Source: Alphaproteobacteria bacterium (GTDB taxonomy: Bacteria > Pseudomonadota > Alphaproteobacteria > Sphingomonadales > Sphingomonadaceae). Taken from it: a stretch of DNA of 64,000 bases. The notes under the pieces were generated by a model. The model saw only the letters and a list, made by a program, of their open reading frames with translations. It was not told where the DNA came from and did no database searches. The stretch's first letter is position 1; every line of letters starts with the position of its first letter. Shown in pieces: positions 33,098 to 40,338 of this stretch. The stretch lies in the NCBI GenBank assembly GCA_030426245.1, contig JAUHYZ010000002.1:1-64000 (forward strand), given 5' to 3'. The translations under genes and the position numbers were made by a program.

Positions 33098-33903
33098 GAT
33101 GCGCCTTCGGAACCGTGTGTTTCTCTGCCTTGCTGCTCGCCGGCTGCGGTGGCGGCAATGAGACTGAAGAGGCGGTCGTATCCGGGCCGGAAATGATCGA
33201 CGTGGCCGCGGGCAGTTTTATCATGGGGGCGCCGGACGATGCGGACAGCCAGCAGGGTAAGCCGCAGCACGAAGTCTCCGTTCCTGCTTTCCGGCTTGCG
33301 AAGACGCAGGTGACTTTCGATCAGTATGATGCGTTTGCGAAGGCAACCGGACGGCCGCTTCCCCAGGATGACGGGCTGGGCCGTGCCGATCGCCCAGTTA
33401 TCAACATCGATCGTTCGGACATGCTCGCCTATATTGCCTGGCTCAATGAAACGACTGGAGAGAATGGCTACAGGCTGCCAAGCGAGGCGGAGTGGGAATA
33501 TGCCGCTCGAGCCGGCACCACGACCAACTTTTATTGGGGCGATGAACCCGATCCGGACCTGGCGAATACGCGTACCAATGGAGGGCGCGATTCGTTCGAG
33601 CTCACTTCACCAGTAATGACCTTCCCGGCGAATCCCTGGGGATTCTACGACATGGCAGGCAATGTCTGGGATATGACGGAAGACTGCCTGTTTCCCGATT
33701 ATGTCGATGCGCCGACGGATGGCAGTGCGCGGACCAAGCCGGATTGCGATCGCTTCGTGCTGCGCGGAGGTGATTACAGCAGTTCGAAGCGCGGACAAAA
33801 GCCGACTGCGCGGGTGGCTACAGGCCCAATGTATCGATCCACAAGCATGAGCTTCCGCGTCGCGCAGGACGTTCCCCAGATGGAAGAAAGCGGCGGCGAA
33901 TAG
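33094..33903 (+). CDS. SUMF1/formylglycine-generating-enzyme-like lipoprotein lacking catalytic cysteines
   Basis: A 269-residue protein with a lipoprotein signal (ALLLAGCGGG) and a complete SUMF1 domain: MIDVAAGSFIMGAP, RLPSEAEWEYAARAG, WGFYDMAGNVWDMTEDC and VLRGGDYSS. Aerobic formylglycine-generating enzymes use a Cys pair downstream of the RGGSW segment; here that segment has none (SSSKRGQKPTARVATG), so sulfatase activation is unlikely and no sulfatase is nearby. Start ATG overlaps the cytochrome stop. It may be a structural or maturation factor for a periplasmic enzyme, or a divergent oxidase of the EgtB/FGE fold. Confidence 0.78.
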   Translation: MRCAFGTVCFSALLLAGCGGGNETEEAVVSGPEMIDVAAGSFIMGAPDDADSQQGKPQHEVSVPAFRLAKTQVTFDQYDAFAKATGRPLPQDDGLGRADRPVINIDRSDMLAYIAWLNETTGENGYRLPSEAEWEYAARAGTTTNFYWGDEPDPDLANTRTNGGRDSFELTSPVMTFPANPWGFYDMAGNVWDMTEDCLFPDYVDAPTDGSARTKPDCDRFVLRGGDYSSSKRGQKPTARVATGPMYRSTSMSFRVAQDVPQMEESGGE

Positions 33904-33959
33904 GGTACCAGGCCAAGAGCTGCAGTGTCCTGACTTTCAGCGCTTCGGCGGCTTAAGGC

Positions 33960-35438
33960 TCAGCTCTTCTTCTTCATCAGGTCGTCGCCGTCTCCCTGGC
34001 GTAGGATCAGAAAGCTGAGCGCCGATATGCCCATGATCGCAGCCAGCACCAATGTCGGCATGTTGAAGTCCGCACGCACCGGCTGCGCTCCGTCAGAGGC
34101 GAAACCTAGCAGGATGGCGGTAAGGCTGATGCCCATCGCCATGGCAAGCCGCTGAACTACGGCGGCGACGGACGTCGCGCGGCCCAGAGCGTCTTCCGGA
34201 AGACCCGAGAAATTCAGCCCAGCCAGCGTCGAAAGCTGGATCGAATGGATCAGGCCGAAGACGAACATGAAGCCGCCCAGGATCCAGAAGGAATCGCCGG
34301 GCATGAAGCCAAGCAGCCCAACCAGCAAGATGCCCATGACGGCACTGTTGAAGATCAGCAGTTTCTTGATGCCGAGCCGCTTGAGCAACGGATCAAGTCC
34401 CAGACGCAATGCAATTTGGCCGAATGCGAGCACAGCCATCAGATAGCCGGCAACAACTGCGGATCCGCCAAGGCCAAGCTGGAAGAACAGCGGGAAGAGG
34501 AACATGGTCGCGCCCAGCACCAGGCGGGAGAAGCTGCCTCCCAGCACGGCAACGGCAAAGGCGCGATATTTGAACAGGCCGAGGTCCAGGATCGGCGTCC
34601 CGCGCCGCGCATGCAGTGCATAGGCTGCCATGCCGGCCAAGCCGACTGCAAAGGCGATGAGCGTTTCGTTCGAGAAGGTTGCGCCTGCGGCCAGGATCTC
34701 GAAGCCGGCTTGCATGGCTACCAGAGCCACCGCGACCAAGATGAAACCCAAACCGTCGAAACTGGCGCTACCCGTGACAGGATGAGGTTTGAGATAGTGC
34801 AGGGCGAGGCCGACACCGATCACGCCCAACGGGATGTTTATAAAGAAAATCCAGCGCCAGTCGACATAGGTTGTGATCCAGCCGCCCACGATCGGCCCGA
34901 GCATGGGGCCCAGGAGCCCGGGAATGATCATATAGCTCATCGCGCGCACAAGTTCGTCACGCGGGAAACTGCGCGCCAGGATAAGGCGTCCGACCGGGGT
35001 CATGAGCGCTCCGCCCATGCCTTGCAGGAACCGGCCGATGATCAGTTGATAGAGATCCTGGCTGATGCCGCAGACGAGCGAACCGAAGACAAAAACAGCA
35101 ATGGCGGCGATGAATATACGCCGTGCTTCGAACCGGTCGGCCAGCCAGCCGCTGGCCGAAAGCCACATCGAAACACTGATGAGATAGGCCGTCATGGAAA
35201 CGCCAATCTCGTTCGCCGACACACCCATGGCCGCCGATATTTGGGGCAGCGACGTCGCGATGATTGTGCTGTCCAGCCCTTCCATGAAGAAGCAGGCGCC
35301 AACCGTCAGCGGGATGGCGCGCGATGCTGAAAAAGTGTCGGGCGTCTTGTCGCCTACGTCGGGAACTTCCCCTTCGAATGTCGAAGCGGAATCGCGATCC
35401 GCCTGCTTCTCGGGATTGTCAGAGGAAGTCCTGCTCAT
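33960..35438 (-). CDS. DHA2-family MFS transporter (EmrB/QacA type)
   Basis: A 492-residue carrier with about 14 hydrophobic segments after a 40-residue hydrophilic N-terminus. LDSTIIATSLPQIS in helix 1, GWLADRFEARRIF in loop 2-3 and GRFLQGMGGALMTPVGR are DHA2 hallmarks. These drug/H+ antiporters usually export toxic organics. It starts five bases after the stop of the Rieske gene 35444, without its own ribosome site, so it is probably translationally coupled. Export of an aromatic intermediate is inference. Confidence 0.87.
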   Translation of the reverse strand: MSRTSSDNPEKQADRDSASTFEGEVPDVGDKTPDTFSASRAIPLTVGACFFMEGLDSTIIATSLPQISAAMGVSANEIGVSMTAYLISVSMWLSASGWLADRFEARRIFIAAIAVFVFGSLVCGISQDLYQLIIGRFLQGMGGALMTPVGRLILARSFPRDELVRAMSYMIIPGLLGPMLGPIVGGWITTYVDWRWIFFINIPLGVIGVGLALHYLKPHPVTGSASFDGLGFILVAVALVAMQAGFEILAAGATFSNETLIAFAVGLAGMAAYALHARRGTPILDLGLFKYRAFAVAVLGGSFSRLVLGATMFLFPLFFQLGLGGSAVVAGYLMAVLAFGQIALRLGLDPLLKRLGIKKLLIFNSAVMGILLVGLLGFMPGDSFWILGGFMFVFGLIHSIQLSTLAGLNFSGLPEDALGRATSVAAVVQRLAMAMGISLTAILLGFASDGAQPVRADFNMPTLVLAAIMGISALSFLILRQGDGDDLMKKKS

Positions 35439-35443
35439 ACGTG

Positions 35444-36481
35444 TCAGTTGGCCTGTTCGGCTTCGATCAAGCCAGACAGAATACGACGTGCAGCAATGGG
35501 CGCGCCGTCGGACTTGAGCAGAACCGGATCGAGATCCATGATCTCGGTCGTCTGGCCCATGCGCGATTGCTGCGCCGCAATCATCGGTTCATCTTCATCG
35601 TGGAAGGCTTTGACTAGAATGCCCAGCAGCGTCTCGTCCGCTTCGACCTCGTCGAGCAGCATGTTTCTGCCCTGCGCAAAGAAATAATGGCTCGTGCGGT
35701 CAGTCTCGGGCGTAATTGCGTGAATTGCCGGCAGGCAAAGGCCCTTCTCCTCTTCTTCTCCCAGGCGAGCAGCGCCCGCATCGAAATAGATGAGGGAAGG
35801 GGGCAGCCAATGCATGTGGCTGCGTGAATCCATATTCTCGTCTTTGAAGCCAAATAGCGTGCGGGTCGGCCCATTGGGGGGGCAATTCAAACGCCAGCGC
35901 TTGGCGATGACGCGCCGATCCTCGCGCACAAGCTCGGTTTTCGTGCGTTTGAGCCTTTCTTCGGTCGACACTCCGGGAATTGCGAAATCCGGGTGAAGAT
36001 AGGGTGCGTGCGTCAAGTCGAGAAGATTGTCGATCACCAACTGGTAATTGCCGTTCACATGCAGATAGCCGGAAACGACTTTGATCTTCTCGTCATCGAG
36101 AAAAGCGAAATCCTCTGGCAGCTGACTTTCATCGGCAGGTTCATCGCCCATCCAGATCCAGATCATCCCATAGCGTTCGAGCAAGGGATATGCCTTCACC
36201 TTGGCCGCACTGGGCAACGCTTTGTAATGCGGATTGAAGCTGCAGGCACCATCCGTGCCGAAGCGCAGCCCATGATAGGGGCATTGAATCTGATCTTCGA
36301 CAACGCAGCCCATCGAAAGCGGTGCGAAGCGATGCGGGCAGCGGTCTTCCAGCCCATGAACCTTGCCGTCCGCCGTGCGGTAGAGGACGACATGTTCGCC
36401 AAGAATTTGGCGGGCAAAGGGTTCCTCACTCACTTCATTCGGCCAAGCGGCGGCGTACCAGCAATTTCTGAGGTAAGTCAC
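35444..36481 (-). CDS. Rieske non-haem iron oxygenase, VanA/dicamba-demethylase type (second copy)
   Basis: A 345-residue paralogue of the 29903 oxygenase: CPHRFAPLSMG and CPYHGLRFG Rieske ligands, iron site DNLLDLTHAPYLHPDF. GTG at 36481 follows GGAG by six bases and gives the N-terminus VTYLRNCWYAAAWPNEV, which aligns with the other copy. Two similar enzymes suggest two different methoxy (or other C-H) positions on the substrate. It forms a unit with the DHA2 carrier. An operator-like site lies 43 bases upstream. Confidence 0.87.
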   Translation of the reverse strand: MTYLRNCWYAAAWPNEVSEEPFARQILGEHVVLYRTADGKVHGLEDRCPHRFAPLSMGCVVEDQIQCPYHGLRFGTDGACSFNPHYKALPSAAKVKAYPLLERYGMIWIWMGDEPADESQLPEDFAFLDDEKIKVVSGYLHVNGNYQLVIDNLLDLTHAPYLHPDFAIPGVSTEERLKRTKTELVREDRRVIAKRWRLNCPPNGPTRTLFGFKDENMDSRSHMHWLPPSLIYFDAGAARLGEEEEKGLCLPAIHAITPETDRTSHYFFAQGRNMLLDEVEADETLLGILVKAFHDEDEPMIAAQQSRMGQTTEIMDLDPVLLKSDGAPIAARRILSGLIEAEQAN

Positions 36482-36523
36482 ATTTTGCTCCGGAAATCGG
36501 CAGAAGTCGGATCGTAACACTAT

Positions 36524-36536
36524 ATTGACTAACAAT
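36524..36536. promoter_or_regulatory. operator A site (perfect)
   Basis: ATTG-ACTAA-CAAT with perfect arms. On the minus strand it is preceded by TTGCAT (a possible -35) and followed by TATAGTGTTACGA, so it would sit in the promoter spacer of the Rieske gene. Confidence 0.65.
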
Positions 36537-36560
36537 GCAACGGAGTTTTGTATGCCTAGC

Positions 36561-37187
36561 TTACGGATTTCTTGGCGCCAGATCGTAGAGCTCATAGATC
36601 GGTTTGGGATCCGCAATATATTGGCCAACCATTGTGAGGAGCCAGATAACCATAGCTGTGCCGAGCAGTGCGGACAGTATCGTGAGCGCGGGTTGCAGCG
36701 TCTGCGAAATCCGGCCTAGCGCGTCGGCTACTGCGTCGCCCTGTTCCAGCGGACGAGTGGCCGGCTCCACCGTGGCCTGGGCCTTCCAGTTCACCATCGG
36801 GCGAAGGTGGTGGTAATATGCGATGAGCAGGGTGGTGTTCATGACCAGCGACCCGGTGCCCATCAATGTCGAGCGCAGCTTCAGCTCCGGGCGGAACACG
36901 TCGACGATAAAGACCGGGATCGTGACTGCCATGGATGCCACGAGCGAAAGCGGCACGAAACGGTTTGCAAGAAGTGCCAGGCCGCCGATCAGTTCTGTCG
37001 CCTTGGCTGCCTGAAACAGAACGCCTTGTTCGATCATCCCGCCGACAACGTCGGGCGGCGGCATATAGTCCACGAAATCGGAGCTGCTGGGGTAGGGCGT
37101 GATTATCTTGTAGAACCAGTTGAGCCCGTTGATTACGTAGACGAGCCCAAGCAGAATACGGACGTAGGCGGTTAGTTTCTCAGTCAT
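36561..37187 (-). CDS. DoxX-like membrane protein
   Basis: A 208-residue membrane protein with about four to five hydrophobic segments. KATELIGGLALLANRFVPL is nearly the same as VKAVELVTGAALLANRFVPL in the protein at 48395, and both start with a YFNGxN-like first helix (VYVINGLNWFYK). ATG at 37187 has GAGAGA upstream. DoxX-type proteins are small quinone-associated or unknown membrane partners; two more DoxX-like genes occur in the locus, each near oxidoreductases. Its role, perhaps in electron transfer to quinone, is not shown. Confidence 0.7.
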   Translation of the reverse strand: MTEKLTAYVRILLGLVYVINGLNWFYKIITPYPSSSDFVDYMPPPDVVGGMIEQGVLFQAAKATELIGGLALLANRFVPLSLVASMAVTIPVFIVDVFRPELKLRSTLMGTGSLVMNTTLLIAYYHHLRPMVNWKAQATVEPATRPLEQGDAVADALGRISQTLQPALTILSALLGTAMVIWLLTMVGQYIADPKPIYELYDLAPRNP

Positions 37188-37277
37188 TGTCACTCTCTCT
37201 TCCCCATCCCCTGGGGTTGAACACTGATGCGTCCGGCAATCGGCTTTGTTTGCGACACCAGAACCGTATTAGCCCAT

Positions 37278-37718
37278 TTATTGCGCAGCCTTGCCCGCCC
37301 GCCGCAGCGCGCCGATCTTGTCGAGCTGCAAGGCATCCCACTCGGCTGGCAAGAGCAGGAGCAAGGCGATCATGGAAAGGCGGAACACCAGTTGCTGGAT
37401 GTCCCACGCAGCCGCCTCAAGGCCGTGTCCGAAATTCACGATCACGAGAACCGACAGGATCGCCCACAAGGCCCAGTCGCGCTTGACACCGAATACAAGC
37501 ATCAGGCCGGCGATGAACTCAACGACGGCGGCATAGATATTGGTAGCCCACAGCAGCCACATCGGAAACCATGCTTCGAGCGCTTCGAACCATCGCATCT
37601 GCGAATGAAGACCGTCGATGAAAAGTTTGAACATTCCGAGCTGCCAAGTCAGGCAGCCGATGATCAGGCGTACGCCCAATAGCCCAATCCTGCGGTTCCA
37701 AAGGTCAATTGTGTTCAT
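37278..37718 (-). CDS. DoxX-family membrane protein
   Basis: A 146-residue protein with four hydrophobic segments; RLIIGCLTWQLGMFKLFI and YAAVVEFIAGLMLVFGV give the DoxX pattern (conserved first helix, then a Glu in the third). GAGGGC precedes the ATG. It is co-directional with the DoxX-like gene at 36561 and lies 16 bases downstream of an SDR gene, so SDR/DoxX/DoxX probably share a transcript. Function unknown. Confidence 0.75.
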   Translation of the reverse strand: MNTIDLWNRRIGLLGVRLIIGCLTWQLGMFKLFIDGLHSQMRWFEALEAWFPMWLLWATNIYAAVVEFIAGLMLVFGVKRDWALWAILSVLVIVNFGHGLEAAAWDIQQLVFRLSMIALLLLLPAEWDALQLDKIGALRRAGKAAQ

Positions 37719-37734
37719 GTTCTTGCGCCCTCTA

Positions 37735-38535
37735 TCAGGATTGCCGGTTGTAGCGGCTCGGCAACCGGCTGTGCTCGGGATCGGTCCCGACCTTATTCAT
37801 TGCATTGCTGGCGGTTTCCCAAAGCGAATAGTCCTCCTGGCGGGGCAGGCAGACCAATTCGCCCAATTCGAGGCCCGCGAGTGAGCCTGTAACGACATCC
37901 TCCGCAGACTGAGCCATGCCTTCGGGGAAATTGTCGAACAGGCCCATATCCTCTGCTCCGCCTAGATTCGTCCGGGTAAGACCCGGCACGAGCAACTGGA
38001 TAGTGATACCGCTATCGGCCAATTCCAGGGCCAGTGCCCGGGTGAATTGGGCCACGAAACCTTTCGTCCCGGAATAGACGGCGGCGCCGGGGATCACCGC
38101 GAAGGATGCACCGGATGCGACATTGACGATTATGCCTTGCCCCTTGGCTTGCATTGCCTTTGCCGCGGCCTGCGTGAGCCGCGTCAGGGCCGTCACGTTG
38201 ATCGCGATCATTCTTTCGATGTCGCCGGTTTCGGTTTCGACGAAACGCGACATGCCGCCCATGCCTGCGTTGTTTACGACCATGCCGATATCGCCCTGTG
38301 CGATGCGCTGTTCCAGCATGGAGACGTCGTCGCTGGTGCTCAGATCGGCCGCAATAACTTCGGCTGGCTTGCCGCCCGAAGCGGCTATCTCTTCGGCAAG
38401 CCGATCAAGCTCAGCCTTGCGGCGGGCGACAAGAACAACTTCGTGACCGCAGTCGGCCAGGCGGCGCGCATAGGCCATGCCGATGCCTGACGATGCTCCG
38501 GTTACCAGGCTCTTGCCTTCAATATTGGGTGTCAT
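37735..38535 (-). CDS. short-chain dehydrogenase/reductase (SDR)
   Basis: A 266-residue SDR: LVTGASSGIGMAYARRLA, NNAGMGG, Ser in NVASGASF and YSGTK. The C-terminal region (EDVVTGSLAGLELGELVCLP) follows the pattern of SDR family members annotated as fatty/steroid dehydrogenases of the DltE type. GGAGAGG precedes the ATG. It belongs to the reverse run 39678-36561. Confidence 0.85.
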   Translation of the reverse strand: MTPNIEGKSLVTGASSGIGMAYARRLADCGHEVVLVARRKAELDRLAEEIAASGGKPAEVIAADLSTSDDVSMLEQRIAQGDIGMVVNNAGMGGMSRFVETETGDIERMIAINVTALTRLTQAAAKAMQAKGQGIIVNVASGASFAVIPGAAVYSGTKGFVAQFTRALALELADSGITIQLLVPGLTRTNLGGAEDMGLFDNFPEGMAQSAEDVVTGSLAGLELGELVCLPRQEDYSLWETASNAMNKVGTDPEHSRLPSRYNRQS

Positions 38536-38622
38536 GCCGGGCGCCTCTCCGCTTTTTCTGTGTCTTTCAGGTTCTTTCGATCTTCCCGGGTCTGCCGGCC
38601 TGGTACTGGTCTTCGTTGCTTG

Positions 38623-39678
38623 TCAGGGCCGGGGGAGCAAAGGCTGGACAATCTTGTCCCAGTGCCCGCCAGTATGCAGGTCCTTCATCAGGTCCTGGGC
38701 CATCAATTCATGCGGGAACCCAAGTTCAACCGCGCTTGCCTTGTCGAGCAAGGCCAGCTGCTTTTCGTCGAGTTCCAGATCCAGTGCCGCCAGATTGTCG
38801 CGCAACTGCTCGGGAGTTCTTGCACCCAATACCGGAATGAAACTGGCTCCCGCGGGTTCTTTCGCGCAAACCCACGCGATCGCAATTTGTGCGGGTGTGA
38901 CTCCGTGGTCCGCTGCGACGGCATCCAGCGCGTCCAAGATATCGTCCTGCCGCGATTCCGGAATGGCACGGACCGGACCGCCGCCTTCGGTTTGCCGGCC
39001 TTTGGCGTCCTTCGATCTGTATTTGCCCGAAAGCGTTCCTCCACCCAGCGGCGACCAGATCATGGTTGCCAAGCCATATGCCTGCGCCATCGGCAGGAAT
39101 TCTCTGTCGGCCGTACGTTCGGCCAAGCTGTATTCTATCTGGATTGCGGAAACCGGTTCCGTTCCGCGCAGCTCTGCGGCCGTAATGGCCCGCGAAACGC
39201 GCCATGCGGGGAAATCGGACATTCCGATATAGCGAGCCTTGCCCTGGTTCACGACGTCTTCGAAACCGCGCATGATCTCGTCGGTCGATGTCAGCAAGTC
39301 CGGCATGTGAACCCAAAAGATGTCCACGAAATCGGTTTGCAGGCGGCGAAGGCTTCCCTCGAGAGATGCCATCATCGCCTTGCGGCTGTTGCCTGTCTTG
39401 GCGATCGATCTCGCGCCCACAGCGGTCGTATATTTCGTCGAGACGATGAACTCGTCCCGATCGTAGGCGATCAGATCGCCCAGAATCGTCTCGGCTTCGC
39501 CGTTTTGATAGCCGTCTGCACAGTCGAAGAAGTTGCCGCCTGCATCCACATACATGCGGAACAGTTCGGAAGCCTGAGCCGGGGTGCAGCCCCAACCCCA
39601 GGCAGTGCCGAAGGTGCCGGTGCCCAATGCCGCTTCGGAAACTCGCAGGCCGGTCTTGCCAAACACCTTGTAACGCAT
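38623..39678 (-). CDS. aldo/keto reductase
   Basis: A 351-residue AKR barrel with catalytic tetrad residues visible: Asp and Tyr in FFDCADGYQNGEAE, Lys in VSTKY and His in FWVHMPD. The NADPH site reads VLGARTPEQLRDNL. ATG at 39678 (MRYKVFGKTGLRVSEAALG) has a run of G residues just upstream. It reduces aldehydes or ketones in the cytoplasm, or works in reverse on alcohols. Close relatives in catabolic clusters act on short aldehydes; the substrate here is unknown. Confidence 0.87.
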   Translation of the reverse strand: MRYKVFGKTGLRVSEAALGTGTFGTAWGWGCTPAQASELFRMYVDAGGNFFDCADGYQNGEAETILGDLIAYDRDEFIVSTKYTTAVGARSIAKTGNSRKAMMASLEGSLRRLQTDFVDIFWVHMPDLLTSTDEIMRGFEDVVNQGKARYIGMSDFPAWRVSRAITAAELRGTEPVSAIQIEYSLAERTADREFLPMAQAYGLATMIWSPLGGGTLSGKYRSKDAKGRQTEGGGPVRAIPESRQDDILDALDAVAADHGVTPAQIAIAWVCAKEPAGASFIPVLGARTPEQLRDNLAALDLELDEKQLALLDKASAVELGFPHELMAQDLMKDLHTGGHWDKIVQPLLPRP

Positions 39679-39720
39679 GTCACCCCCCATTTTGTTATAC
39701 ATTATTCCAAGTCTCTAGAA

Positions 39721-39758
39721 GAAACTGCTCCTTTCCGCGATGGAAAAGGAGCGGTTCC
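39721..39758 (-). terminator. hairpin downstream of the small ORF
   Basis: GCTCCTTTCC and GGAAAAGGAGC pair across a five-base loop, and the stem extends weakly outward. On the minus strand it is followed by GTTTCTTC. It separates the small ORF (39770) from the aldo/keto reductase gene. Confidence 0.5.
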
Positions 39759-39769
39759 AATGCCTTGGA

Positions 39770-39922
39770 TCAGAAGTCCCTTCTGATCGAAATTGTCCAG
39801 CAACGTGGAGCGTCAGCGAAGGCGTAGACCTGTCTGTCGAACTGCAAGTTGTCGGTTGGGCGCGAAGTGGCGGCAGGCGCGAGAACGCGCACCACTGCAG
39901 AGGTGAAACCGAAAAGTTTCAT
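39770..39922 (-). CDS. possible 50-residue small protein
   Basis: ATG at 39922 is preceded by GGGAG at nine bases and opens a 50-codon frame: MKLFGFTSAVVRVLAPA, then a polar part ending CWTISIRRDF. An operator-like site with GTATACG lies about 70 bases upstream and a hairpin follows the stop, so it looks like a separate transcript. The N-terminal third is mildly hydrophobic. I recognise no family. It could be a short regulatory peptide, a small membrane-associated protein or a chance frame in a small RNA. Confidence 0.4.
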   Translation of the reverse strand: MKLFGFTSAVVRVLAPAATSRPTDNLQFDRQVYAFADAPRCWTISIRRDF

Positions 39923-39991
39923 GATATGCTTCTCCCTCGCCGCCCTTTCGAAAGAGCCGCGGCCTTGAACCTTTGCCAATCGTATACGTTG

Positions 39992-40004
39992 ATTGGCTAA
40001 CAAT
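39992..40004. promoter_or_regulatory. operator A site (perfect arms)
   Basis: ATTG-GCTAA-CAAT with GTATACG seven bases to its left. On the minus strand TTGCAT, an 18-base spacer containing the site, and TATACG form a plausible promoter for the small ORF, the same arrangement as at 36524. Confidence 0.62.
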
Positions 40005-40275
40005 ATGCAACGGTCTCAGTTTGTCTGTCTTGGCGGAAAGTTCCCGCACACAAAGGGGCTGGTTTGTAGAGGCCTAGCGAAGCAGGCTTGGCTCCATAAG
40101 TGATTTAAAACAAATGCTTATCGAATGTCTGGAGCAGAGGACTCAGCGGTTTCCCAGCCCGGTTCGCTGCTGGAGCTCATGTTGGACCATCAACCAAACG
40201 ATTTTGTGTGATGCAATCTTGTGACATCGTGATCCGCGATCCAGATATCGAGTCTGAGATCTCGCCGAATAGGAA

Positions 40276-40309
40276 ATCCGCCCCGGCCGCTATTGGCGGC
40301 GGGGCGGAT
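40276..40309 (-). terminator. strong hairpin after the TonB receptor gene
   Basis: ATCCGCCCCG and CGGGGCGGAT form a ten-pair stem around a further GCCGC/GGCGG pairing, directly downstream of the receptor stop. The T-run is short. Confidence 0.65.
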
Positions 40310-40338
40310 ACTTTCCTTCGGATTCAGCCGTATTGGGG

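Larger units (their letters stand above)
39923..40338. other. 416-base non-coding region between TonB receptor and small ORF
   Basis: The left end holds the promoter region of the small ORF (operator-like site at 39992). The right end holds the receptor's terminator (40276-40309). In between, about 40020-40270, I see no frame with a ribosome site and no clear repeat. Confidence 0.6.

Noticed and set aside
33094-33903. SUMF1-like gene as a true formylglycine-generating enzyme
   Set aside because: The catalytic Cys pair is absent and no sulfatase gene is nearby.
36524-36536. Operator A motif read as a -35 promoter box (TTGACT)
   Set aside because: The motif occurs in either orientation relative to the genes and many copies have TTGCCT or TTGTCT with conserved CTAACAA beyond a -35 box, so a protein-binding site explains it better.
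39770-39922. Small ORF as the PQQ precursor peptide PqqA
   Set aside because: PqqA is usually shorter and needs a Glu-x3-Tyr pair. Here only an Asp-x3-Tyr occurs, and no pqqBCDE genes are in the window.
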